DNA of 6,633 bases from an uncultured Bacteroidota bacterium (lineage in GTDB: Bacteria > Bacteroidota > Bacteroidia > Chitinophagales > S012-47): assembly GCA_913062655.1 (NCBI GenBank), contig CAJXXO010000149.1, positions 1-6,633 of the forward strand, given 5' to 3'. Made by a program: the position numbers and the translations under genes. The stretch's first letter is position 1. Each line of letters begins with the position of its first letter. Shown piece after piece: positions 1-6,561 of this stretch. The notes beneath the pieces were generated by a model that saw nothing but the letters and a program-made list of their open reading frames with translations, was not told the origin of the DNA and made no database searches.

Positions 1-359
1 CCTCTTTTTTGAATTTTACTTTTCACCTCCTCTATTAAACCATAATAGGATTGAAAATGGTTGTTCAGTTTCGTAAACTCATTAATTAACTGATAATCCT
101 CTGTTAAATTATGCTCCAACAAATGCACTATTTCATCCACCATTTCAAACTGGAGTTCATCCATTGCCATGGTGTACTGCGATTGCCCCTCAAGAATAAA
201 TTCTTTATTTTTATCAATAGGTACTTTTCTATCTTTAAATTTTCGAGTCCACACCATTCCTGGTAAAAGGAGTAAATATAACAAAGCAATCGCATTAAGT
301 ACGTATGCAAGTGCGATCATAATTTGTGTGCCAAGACCAAAACCAACAGCTTGTTGCAT
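1..359 (-). CDS. partial unknown single-helix membrane protein (C-terminus off the window)
   Basis: This is an open minus-strand frame that runs off the left edge without a stop. From the ATG at 359 it gives about 119 residues. A strongly hydrophobic stretch lies at about residues 13-36 (core IALAYVLNAIALLYLLLL), followed by a basic WTRKFKDRK and then a charged, probably helical soluble part with MDELQFEMVDEIVHLLEHNL. This suggests one membrane anchor with a cytoplasmic helical tail. I do not recognise the family. An internal ATG at 320 (MIALAYVLN) is an equally good start. The same frame stays open beyond 359 into the porin gene on the other strand, so its true start is unclear. The region is clearly more AT-rich than the rest of the window, and its far end coincides with the truncation of the porin, so it may come from different DNA. 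No function can be assigned. Confidence 0.5.
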   Translation of the reverse strand, partial: MQQAVGFGLGTQIMIALAYVLNAIALLYLLLLPGMVWTRKFKDRKVPIDKNKEFILEGQSQYTMAMDELQFEMVDEIVHLLEHNLTEDYQLINEFTKLNNHFQSYYGLIEEVKSKIQKR

Positions 360-365
360 ACCAGC
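320..365. other. junction between AT-rich flank and truncated porin
   Basis: To the left the sequence is AT-rich and the best coding frame is on the minus strand. To the right it is mid-GC and the plus-strand frame matches the putative porin family. Porin-like residues are recognisable from about position 365 (SNAAFWDTSW), while the membrane-protein frame is convincing up to about 320-359. I see no clear terminal inverted repeat, target duplication or transposase, so nothing identifies the cause. A chimeric assembly join explains it as well as a real insertion or deletion does. Confidence 0.5.
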
Positions 366-989
366 TATCTCAGCAATGCTGCTTTTTGGGATACCAGTTG
401 GAATAAGCAGAATACCCAACAAATAAGAGCGGGCCTTACCTATGTCCCAACAGGGACACAATTGCAGGTCAGCACCACTTTGTATGATAACTTCTTTTAT
501 TTCAACGCCAATAGCCGGCCTGCGCAATGGGACCCTGCTCAGGGTGTACTGCGCGTAACCTTGACACAGCCGGTGGATGTAGGTCACTTTCATCTTCGCA
601 ACCAGGTGACCTGGCAGCAAACACCGGCAGATGGGGTAATTCGCTTACCCGACTGGGTGCTGCGCCATAGCCTGTATTACGAAGGACGCTGGTTTGACCG
701 GGCCGTGTTGGTGCAACTGGGACTGGATCTGCGCTATCACAGTGCTTTTCGACCTTATGGGTTTGATCCAGCCTTAGGGCAGTTTATCCTCAGTGAGCAA
801 GCACCTTTATCGACTTATCCGGTCTTCGATGTCTTCTTCAATATGAATGTGCAGGGTGCGCGCATCTTTGCCAAGATGGAGCATTGGAATCATGGATTAG
901 GATTTCCGGAAGGCTACTACACTACGTATGGCTATCCCGCTGCAGATCGCTCCTTCAAGTTTGGGATTAGTTGGCGCTTTTACGATTAA
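324..989 (+). CDS. putative porin, 5'-truncated C-terminal fragment
   Basis: This is the C-terminal part of a Bacteroidota outer-membrane putative porin (PF14121-like), a family whose full-length members are usually around 600-700 residues; only about 210 residues are here. The family pattern, as I remember it, is visible throughout: SNAAFWDTSWNKQNTQQ early on, then YDNFFYFNANSRPAQW, LPDWVLRHSLYYEGRWF, PVFDVFFNMNVQGARIFAKM and EHWNHGLGFPEGYY, ending in RSFKFGISWRFYD with a terminal aromatic-rich beta strand typical of outer-membrane barrels. No signal peptide or credible start exists: the frame is open from the stop at 279, and the only start-like codon, TTG at 324, lies inside sequence that probably already belongs to the barrel or to the junction. 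The gene is therefore cut at about 320-365, either by rearrangement or by a misassembly. Its TAA overlaps the stop of the convergent SDR gene. Confidence 0.8.
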   Translation: MCAKTKTNSLLHTSYLSNAAFWDTSWNKQNTQQIRAGLTYVPTGTQLQVSTTLYDNFFYFNANSRPAQWDPAQGVLRVTLTQPVDVGHFHLRNQVTWQQTPADGVIRLPDWVLRHSLYYEGRWFDRAVLVQLGLDLRYHSAFRPYGFDPALGQFILSEQAPLSTYPVFDVFFNMNVQGARIFAKMEHWNHGLGFPEGYYTTYGYPAADRSFKFGISWRFYD

Positions 990-1678
990 GCGTTTCCGTA
1001 AATTTTTAAGAGTGGCTCACGGAGTGCGACAGAGTTCGTACTGCACAAATGGCCTATCTGCTTTGCAATGGCAGTAGGCGTCACCCAGTCTTCAAAGTTG
1101 GCATTCGGCATGGCCTGTCTGTTAGCAGGGGTATCAATGATACTCGGCACCACCACTCCTGTCACAATATTGTGCGGTCGGCCTTCTTCATTCAAAATTT
1201 TAGCGAGGTTTACCAACTGTCCTTTGGCCAAAGCATATGCCAAAGTACCACCCGCTGCTTCCGGCTCCAATGCCGGTTTGGCAGCTACCAATACGATTCG
1301 GCCAAAGTTGCGTTGCTTCATATGGGCAAAGGCTGGACGCAAGGTGTTGTAAGCCGTCATGAAATTTAGCTTAAACATATGTTGCAGCGCTTCCTCATCG
1401 GTGTCATTCAGTGTGCCCATAGCAAATCCACCTACCAGGCAGACACAGGCATCAATCCGTTTGTGTCGCTCTTGCACACCATCCACAAACTGCTGTGCAG
1501 CCACCTCATCCGTTAGGTCCACTATCTCCGCCTGTACGCCATTACGCAGCGACAGATCGTCCCGGTCCTGCTGATTCATAACTGTTCCTTCGATAACAAT
1601 ACCGTGATGAATAAACTGGTCAATAACGGCTGTCCCTAAGTTTCCGGCAGCACCGGTGATGATAGCTACTCTGTGCAT
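986..1678 (-). CDS. SDR oxidoreductase, dihydropteridine reductase (QDPR)-like
   Basis: This is a cytoplasmic NAD(P)-dependent short-chain dehydrogenase of 230 residues, a normal length for the family. The Rossmann dinucleotide motif is TGAAGNLG (8-15), the helix-4 Asn is in LNFMTAY (N105), and the catalytic YxxxK is Y148/K152. The classical Ser is absent: the strand normally ending in SS reads IVLVAAKPALEPEAAGG. That, together with VGGF (82-85) in place of NNAG and the later DTPANRQAMPNANFEDW (182-198), matches from memory the pattern of quinonoid dihydropteridine reductase (GAKAAL, YGMAKGA, DTPMNRKSMPEADF). The substrate need not be a pterin, because many bacterial relatives are uncharacterised. 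The ATG at 1678 places the Rossmann motif at the usual distance. The gene starts 14 bases after the S41 peptidase stop, so it is probably the last gene of the transcript. Its stop overlaps the porin stop. Confidence 0.85.
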   Translation of the reverse strand: MHRVAIITGAAGNLGTAVIDQFIHHGIVIEGTVMNQQDRDDLSLRNGVQAEIVDLTDEVAAQQFVDGVQERHKRIDACVCLVGGFAMGTLNDTDEEALQHMFKLNFMTAYNTLRPAFAHMKQRNFGRIVLVAAKPALEPEAAGGTLAYALAKGQLVNLAKILNEEGRPHNIVTGVVVPSIIDTPANRQAMPNANFEDWVTPTAIAKQIGHLCSTNSVALREPLLKIYGNA

Positions 1679-1692
1679 GATGCAATTCGGTT

Positions 1693-2703
1693 TTATGGTA
1701 ACAAATCTATGGCTTCTTCTATCAAGGTATCGTCCCCTCTAAACTCGTCCAAAGGTAGTAAATCGACCCGCACATCGGGGGGTATGCCATTCTCAATATT
1801 AAAACTATCCGGCAGCCAGGTCTGTGTGCTGGAAAAACGGTAGCGCCAGCCATTGGGCAACTCGGCATAATACGGCAGACCGCCACCTCCACCTGTGGTA
1901 TCGCCCAGCACGGTCACGTTCGGCAGCGCTTTCATTTGTGCTACAAAATCATTGGTAGCGCTATAGCTGGATCTGTTGGTCAGGATAATAACGGGTTTGG
2001 TAAAGGGCTCATCCACTTCCGGTTCGATGTACACGGGGAAAGGCGCACTAAAATCGGAGTGGCCCGGACCGGTTTTATAGATGTTGTACACGGCCAATCT
2101 TCTCTGGTCGGCAAAACGGCTCAATAATAAAGTGACATTGGACAGACTGCCACCCCCGTTATCCCGTACATCAAAGAGGATACCTTTCGTGTCGGCAAAT
2201 TTCCGAAGTACATAATCAAGTTGACTCGCACCGATGCTGCGCCCAAAGCTCGAATAATAGATGTAGCCAATGGAGTCGGCAATGAAATCGTTGATCAGTG
2301 GGCCTGAGATCTCATACCGATCGCTAAGGTAATTGCGCTCAATGATGGTGAAGTTGAAGTTCTGTGGCGCATTCAGGTACCAATTCCAATTCCTGCTAAA
2401 GTCAAAAGGCGTAATCAGATTCACATGCCCGTCTCGCAACACGTATAGCATATCCGACAGTACATCATACAGTTCGCGGCTGGTCATATCCTGCTGAACC
2501 CTGGGCCGGTATACGGCATAGATGGAGTCCCAGTTGATGTTTTTGTAGTCGAAGAAGGAGTACTTTTTATCTACGGTGTGCCACATCGACTCGAAATTGG
2601 TCACCGGATCGTCATCGGGCTCTTCGGGCAATAGCAGGCGCTCACAGCTCGTGGCGGTCAGGAAAAAACACAAAATCAGAGACAATCGATACATGGACAC
2701 CAT
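1693..2703 (-). CDS. S41 family peptidase, lipoprotein, tricorn/IRBP-like (no PDZ)
   Basis: This is a secreted, lipid-anchored serine peptidase of family S41. Numbered from the ATG at 2703 (336 residues), a short signal with core LSLILCFFLTATSC ends in a lipobox with C20. A helical N-terminal domain follows (about 35-95), ending in VLRDGHV (DGH at 91-93), the position of the conserved His. The protease core holds SIGYIYYSSFG, FDVRDNGGG (177-185) and NRSSYSATNDF with S248 as predicted nucleophile, then GDTTGGGGG. The Lys of C-terminal processing proteases (GEKTFGKG-type motif) is replaced by Thr, and only about 50 residues with no PDZ signature separate DGH from the core. It therefore fits the Ser/His tricorn or IRBP-like branch, not the Ser/Lys CtpA branch. 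The frame extends to a GTG at 2712, and an ATG at 2694 is also possible. The gap to the upstream gene's stop is only 16 bases, which favours co-translation. The substrate is unknown. Confidence 0.88.
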   Translation of the reverse strand: MVSMYRLSLILCFFLTATSCERLLLPEEPDDDPVTNFESMWHTVDKKYSFFDYKNINWDSIYAVYRPRVQQDMTSRELYDVLSDMLYVLRDGHVNLITPFDFSRNWNWYLNAPQNFNFTIIERNYLSDRYEISGPLINDFIADSIGYIYYSSFGRSIGASQLDYVLRKFADTKGILFDVRDNGGGSLSNVTLLLSRFADQRRLAVYNIYKTGPGHSDFSAPFPVYIEPEVDEPFTKPVIILTNRSSYSATNDFVAQMKALPNVTVLGDTTGGGGGLPYYAELPNGWRYRFSSTQTWLPDSFNIENGIPPDVRVDLLPLDEFRGDDTLIEEAIDLLP

Positions 2704-2719
2704 CTGTTCCACTAAGATA

Positions 2720-4510
2720 CTACTTGAGCGCAGTATAACTGGAATCCAGGGGTACGTAAGTGTCTTCTATGTAGGCGGCATCCAGCCGGTAACTGTCGTA
2801 TTGTGGCAGGTCTGCCTTGCGCATCACAATCTTTAAGCTGTTGATGTAATGCTGTCCCATTTCACTGTAACGCAGCAAGTAATTCACCAACACATAGGGG
2901 TCATCGGTCTCAATCCGTTTATCCCGATACTGCTGATAGGGCCCCCTGGCAATGGTTTTGAAGTAATCATAAATGCTGGCGCTGATATTCGGGTACCGTT
3001 TTACATACACCTGCATATTCTCGCGCGCTTCGCTGGCTGCAATTCTCGATTCGTTGGGGTCAAACGACCACACACCAAATACATTATTGGCTTTGATAAA
3101 AAAGCGACTGCTGCCCCAACCTGTTTCCAATGCGGCTTGCGCCAGTACCACACTCATCGGGCGAGTGACCATCTTGTCCTGCAAGTGTGGGATGTCATCG
3201 GCCCGCCAGTCCTTGAGCAGCTTGGCTACAAATGCGCTATCCGCAGGGGAGGTAGCTATTCCATCGGACCACTTTTCATGGATGTTGTCCAGTTTGATTC
3301 TCGCTTGCCGTATGGAATGGTTGGTAACCAAAATGGCTGGTATCATGATGTCCAGGAATTTTTTCTTCTTTTCCTTTACCGGCAGGTATTTCAGTGTCAC
3401 CACATTTTGGTAAACATAGGGTACCACGCGTTCACCCTTGATGGGTATGATATCTTCTACATCCTCTATCGTTTTGTACTGAATACGGAGTGTTTCCTGG
3501 GCAATGGCACGTAGTCTCTTCGCGTTGGTATCTACGATCTTCTTTTTTCTGGCGACAGCTTCGTCCACCAGGTCCGTGACCTCAGCTTCCGACAATCGAT
3601 CCACATAATTGGTATCAATAAAGAAATCGTCATATTGGGTGAGGTCATATTTTTCGATAGTAAGCGCCAGCTTTTCCGGGTATGCCGAGCCGATGTCAGG
3701 ATGGTATTCATCCAAGTAGGTGACCAGTTCATGTGGATCATTGGTTTTGGCGCGTTGGTTACGGAAGACTACAAAGCGATCCCCGGTACCAATCATTTTA
3801 AAATAATCGATTACACTTTCAGGCAGGAATTTGATGTACTTTCTGAAATAGACGACCTCGCCTGGTGCTGCACCTGGACTTTCAACTTTTGGTGACGTCT
3901 CATCTGTACTTTGAAACCCAAATAAATTGTTGCCTTCCTCAAAGAATCGAGCCGAGCCCCAATCGGTTTCTACGATGGCCTGTGCCAACACTATGCTAAC
4001 GGGGTGGGTGGTCAGTTTTTCCAGGAGGTCCTGGTAATTATTTGCTTCGTACTTCAGGATTTGCTTACGAATAAATACTCGAGCCGCTTCGGCTTCATCG
4101 GAGGCGCCATCTGCAATTTGCCGAATTTCCTCCAACATACGTTTTTCCCGATCAATGCCGTATTTGGCAATCAAAATATGGGGTAGCACCTGTTGTATGA
4201 ATGCCTCTCTCCTTTGTTCCGGGGGCAGGTATTGCACGGACAAGTATCTGTTGTAAAGGGTTGGGACAACAGCCGGTCCTTCTTGCTGAACAATTTGATT
4301 AATAGAATCGAGCAACAGGCGTTCTTCCCGCAGCCCTTCACGAGTCAGTTGGATAAGGGTTCGATTGGTAGTCTCATCCACAAAGGCAAGGTCCTCCTCT
4401 TCAAAAAGCGCCAGGTCATTCTGCTCCTCCTGGGCGTCAGTAGGTTGGCAGCCACTGAAGGACAGTAAAAAAAGAAATAGTATTGCTGTTCGAAGTAAAA
4501 AAAGGTGCAT
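2720..4510 (-). CDS. lipoprotein with two tandem Bax/glucosaminidase-like domains
   Basis: This 596-residue lipoprotein has a signal peptide with core LFLFLLSFSGC, C21 being the lipidated Cys, followed by an acidic linker rich in E and D. It contains two copies of a module like E. coli Bax and the glucosaminidase (GH73-type) fold, which cleaves or binds GlcNAc-containing glycan such as peptidoglycan. Copy 1 spans about residues 60-300 with VSIVLAQAIVETDWGSARFF and predicted catalytic E181. Copy 2 spans about 341-581 with MSVVLAQAALETGWGSSRFF and E462. Both are followed by NN(L/V)FG. The leading segments match too: VVPTLYNRYLSVQYLP (81) and VVPYVYQNVVTLKYLP (362), a 281-residue offset. Both copies keep the Glu, so both may be active. 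Typical Bax proteins carry one such domain. It lies 37 bases downstream of the deacetylase gene, a pairing that suggests work on the same amino-sugar polymer. Activity is inferred from family only, and a binding-only role is possible. Confidence 0.85.
   Translation of the reverse strand: MHLFLLRTAILFLFLLSFSGCQPTDAQEEQNDLALFEEEDLAFVDETTNRTLIQLTREGLREERLLLDSINQIVQQEGPAVVPTLYNRYLSVQYLPPEQRREAFIQQVLPHILIAKYGIDREKRMLEEIRQIADGASDEAEAARVFIRKQILKYEANNYQDLLEKLTTHPVSIVLAQAIVETDWGSARFFEEGNNLFGFQSTDETSPKVESPGAAPGEVVYFRKYIKFLPESVIDYFKMIGTGDRFVVFRNQRAKTNDPHELVTYLDEYHPDIGSAYPEKLALTIEKYDLTQYDDFFIDTNYVDRLSEAEVTDLVDEAVARKKKIVDTNAKRLRAIAQETLRIQYKTIEDVEDIIPIKGERVVPYVYQNVVTLKYLPVKEKKKKFLDIMIPAILVTNHSIRQARIKLDNIHEKWSDGIATSPADSAFVAKLLKDWRADDIPHLQDKMVTRPMSVVLAQAALETGWGSSRFFIKANNVFGVWSFDPNESRIAASEARENMQVYVKRYPNISASIYDYFKTIARGPYQQYRDKRIETDDPYVLVNYLLRYSEMGQHYINSLKIVMRKADLPQYDSYRLDAAYIEDTYVPLDSSYTALK
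2768..3490 (-). repeat. Bax-like module, copy 2
   Basis: This is the second half of the duplication, about residues 341-581. Landmarks are VVPYVYQNVV, ETGWG with E462, NNVFGV, IYDYFKTIARG and DLPQYDSY. Its motif is closer to the usual ETGWG form than copy 1. The two copies are diverged at protein level, so the duplication is old and not an assembly artefact. Confidence 0.75.
3611..4333 (-). repeat. Bax-like module, copy 1
   Basis: This is the first half of the internal duplication in the tandem glucosaminidase-like lipoprotein, about residues 60-300. Landmarks are VVPTLYNRYL, the ETDWG motif with E181, NNLFGF, VIDYFKMIGTG and DLTQYDDF. It differs from copy 2 by an Asp in place of Gly after the Glu-Thr. 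Confidence 0.75.
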
Positions 4511-4547
4511 AAAGTGTTGATTTATAATTGAATAACAAGCTACAGGG

Positions 4548-5585
4548 CTATTGTTTAGGGGAAAAGACCGGAACGCTATACCAATACCATTGGTCTGGCT
4601 CGGGCCCCGGTGCGGTTAGCGTTACTTTGTTGCGCCTGCCCTGGATAGTACCCGCTATGGTAATGTGGTAGGTGTATGCATCTTCTTCGTCTTGGTGGGC
4701 CGTACACATAGCCTGCCCATTCCAGAAGCAATTGAGTCGATCAATTTGGGCCATAGCCGAGTCGAGCTGTATGGTAATGTCGGGCGGTTGTTGCTGCACG
4801 ACAGGGCCATGGTAATCAAGCTGTGAAACGGGTAATGGCTGGGTATTTGCCTTTAGACGAAAGGCCGATGTAGTGCCAAAGCGTTCATTCATCGGAAAGC
4901 GGGGAAGAGCGAAGCGCGGGGAATAGGCAGACAGCACCCCAGAGTGTTGGGCGGCTGCAGCATGTATACCATACTTACGAAGTATGGCGGTATAGGAAGG
5001 GTCATATTCACCATAGGGGTAAGCGTAGTGAGTGGGTGCATGGCCCAAATGCGCTGTGTAGGCTTGGATGGCCTGCCGTAGGTCTTGCTCAAAGTAGGCG
5101 ATTTGCTGCTCCTTGGGCTGATTCAGAAAGTAGGCATGGCTATGTGAGTGTAGACCTATTTCCCAGCCGGCCTTTTCCAATTCACGAATCTCAGCCCAGG
5201 TCACCTGATGGCCCTTGCCAACTTGTTGCGTAGCAATGAATAGGGTGGCGGTAAAGCCATATTGCTGCAACAGGGGAAAAGCTTTGGTATACACAGATCG
5301 ATAGCCATCATCAATGGTTAGGGCTACAGCTTGCCGGACTTTTGATGTACCATCCTTCAGCCGTTGTAAGGCTTCCGACAGGGTGACCGTCTCAATTTGT
5401 TGTTGCTGCAGATAGGAAAGGTGTGCCGCAAAAGTATCGAGGGCTATATTGGTAGAGGGGTAGGCTGCTTCTCCAAATCGATGATAGACAAAGCTGGGTA
5501 TGCCTGTAGATTGCGCTGACAATACCTGGAGTTGGCCCAGCAATAGCGTACATATCAGTAGTCGGAAAAAGATGGATTGCTTTTT
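4548..5585 (-). CDS. secreted polysaccharide deacetylase (NodB/CE4) with C-terminal beta domain
   Basis: This metal-dependent deacetylase probably removes acetyl groups from GlcNAc units of a polysaccharide or peptidoglycan in the periplasm. Numbered from the TTG at 5543 (331 residues): the NodB domain opens with FVYHRF (18-23), motif 1 is LTIDDG with the D78/D79 pair, motif 2 is HSHSH with metal ligands H132 and H136, and motif 3 is YAYPYGEY (173-180), where the usual Arg is not present. ALPRFPMNER (212-221) follows. Residues about 245-331 form an extra beta-rich tail with C272 and C280 and a terminal TAPGPEPDQWYWYS, resembling an accessory domain I recall from other deacetylases. The frame continues upstream of 5543 and encodes an excellent signal peptide, KKQSIFFRLLICTLLLGQ followed by LQVLSAQ, but the codon before its first Lys is TAG instead of ATG. 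Unless this is a sequencing error, translation would need TTG 5543, which lacks most of the signal. Confidence 0.85.
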   Translation of the reverse strand, partial: KKQSIFFRLLICTLLLGQLQVLSAQSTGIPSFVYHRFGEAAYPSTNIALDTFAAHLSYLQQQQIETVTLSEALQRLKDGTSKVRQAVALTIDDGYRSVYTKAFPLLQQYGFTATLFIATQQVGKGHQVTWAEIRELEKAGWEIGLHSHSHAYFLNQPKEQQIAYFEQDLRQAIQAYTAHLGHAPTHYAYPYGEYDPSYTAILRKYGIHAAAAQHSGVLSAYSPRFALPRFPMNERFGTTSAFRLKANTQPLPVSQLDYHGPVVQQQPPDITIQLDSAMAQIDRLNCFWNGQAMCTAHQDEEDAYTYHITIAGTIQGRRNKVTLTAPGPEPDQWYWYSVPVFSPKQ

Positions 5586-5589
5586 CTAT
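5586..5589 (-). other. apparent start-codon lesion of the deacetylase gene (ATAG for ATG)
   Basis: On the minus strand the sequence reads TTTTATAGAAAAAGCAATCC. Without the extra A at 5587 it would read ATG AAA AAG CAA TCC, giving MKKQSIFFRLLI and a normal signal peptide in frame with the deacetylase. As written, the in-frame codon is TAG. Either the gene has a recent one-base insertion at its start, or the base is an assembly or sequencing error. Confidence 0.6.
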
Positions 5590-5633
5590 AAAATAGGAAA
5601 AGCAAGTGTGGCCACCAAATACTGCCGTATCGA

Positions 5634-6422
5634 TCAATAATTGAAGTAGGTGACTAAGGAAAGTGTGTGACTGCCCGAAGCCACGGGATTAGCCGGCTCA
5701 TTGGTCAATCGGTAGAAATCCCACTGATATACCAGTCCGACTCGATTGCCATTTTTCAATGGATACTGCAAGGCCCAGGTGGTGAGGAGGCGTTGAAAGC
5801 TGCCCCAACTGGCAATGCGTGTACTTTGCAACAATTGCTGCACGTAGCCATCTTCGTCATTGTAAAAGCCATCTGGGCCACCATACGCGAAGGCAGGGCG
5901 CAAAGTAGCCCCTACCACGGGTATATGTAGCTGCCCGATGAGCCACCAGTCGCGGGCAAAAAAACGGAGCCCCCACTGGGACTGAAGGCATACAGCGGGG
6001 CTGGTAGCTACTTCAAAGTTGAAATTGTTATTGGCATACCCGGTATGTTCACGCATACCGGCCATCGTCAGCCAACTGCCCCCCAATTGTGTATTGCGTT
6101 TGGCTGTGCTCCACGAGTCAATGTCGGCTAATAAAGCGTAGTCAAACTGAAGGTGAAATTGCGTAGCGGTAGAAGCTTTGTTTCCAGGTTGGGCCTGTCC
6201 GAAAAGACCCATCAAACGGAAAGTCTCTGTGATGCCCGCCTTGTACTTGTAGTGGCCCAGCCACATACCTCCACTTGGTCCGCTATAGCGCAGGGGCGAC
6301 ATGCCTTGATCTACCACAGTACGATAGCTGAAAAGGGGGCCGGCCTCTACCAACCTGATTTTGTCCTGCGCAAACAAATAGGAGGAAATAAAAAGTAAAA
6401 CAGGAAGGAGGATTTTATGCAT
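5634..6422 (-). CDS. hypothetical outer-membrane beta-barrel-like protein
   Basis: This is an exported protein of 262 residues with no family I can name. A signal peptide, KILLPVLLFISSYLFAQ, covers about residues 3-19, with likely cleavage after A18 (before QDKI). The mature part has no further hydrophobic helix. It consists of alternating polar and aromatic stretches such as QFHLQFDYALLADI, WGLRFFARDWWLIGQ and RVGLVYQWDFYRL, and ends in HTLSLVTYFNY with aromatic residues at the C-terminus, as expected for a small outer-membrane beta barrel of roughly 8-12 strands. The ATG at 6422 is followed at once by the basic signal start (MHK) and preceded on its strand by AAGG, a weak ribosome-binding match. 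It is the first gene of the minus-strand run, 48 bases ahead of the deacetylase frame, so it may be an envelope partner of that enzyme. A transport role cannot be shown. Confidence 0.7.
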   Translation of the reverse strand: MHKILLPVLLFISSYLFAQDKIRLVEAGPLFSYRTVVDQGMSPLRYSGPSGGMWLGHYKYKAGITETFRLMGLFGQAQPGNKASTATQFHLQFDYALLADIDSWSTAKRNTQLGGSWLTMAGMREHTGYANNNFNFEVATSPAVCLQSQWGLRFFARDWWLIGQLHIPVVGATLRPAFAYGGPDGFYNDEDGYVQQLLQSTRIASWGSFQRLLTTWALQYPLKNGNRVGLVYQWDFYRLTNEPANPVASGSHTLSLVTYFNY

Positions 6423-6561
6423 ACCTTAAAAATAGTGGCTTTAGGTGAACGTTACCCTCTCTAATGTCATTTCCTTGCTGTGAAACGTAAGGTCTATTCC
6501 CCGAATCATTACAAAGGGCGAACGATTATTGATTAATTTCGGGCCGGAGCAAATTATTACT
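6423..6561. promoter_or_regulatory. divergent intergenic region, probable promoter area
   Basis: These 139 bases lie between the first gene of the leftward run and a probable rightward gene, so promoters for both should be here. It is AT-rich near 6520-6540 (GATTATTGATTAATTTC). TAATTTCG is one base off the Bacteroidota -7 pattern TAnnTTTG, but I see no matching -33 element, so I do not call it. A short imperfect dyad, GGTGAACGTTACC, lies at 6444-6456. The location is well supported; no specific site is. Confidence 0.4.

Noticed and set aside
128..310. 60-residue minus-strand frame
   Set aside because: It overlaps the better open frame with the hydrophobic helix and runs off the edge. Its Trp/Cys-rich sequence is typical of an out-of-frame reading.
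169..426. 85-residue plus-strand frame at the left edge
   Set aside because: It crosses the composition break and is antisense to the membrane-protein frame. Its sequence has no domain-like or signal-like character.
2849..3514. 221-residue plus-strand frame inside the glucosaminidase-like gene
   Set aside because: It is antisense to well-conserved second-module sequence and lacks any recognisable motif, so it is a shadow frame.
5392..5637. 81-residue minus-strand frame spanning the deacetylase start
   Set aside because: It is shifted against the NodB frame, which carries all the catalytic motifs and the signal peptide, so it is not a separate gene.
6444..6456. Imperfect dyad GGTGAACGTTACC as a possible operator
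   Set aside because: The arms are only five bases with a mismatch, and a single copy of that quality is expected by chance.
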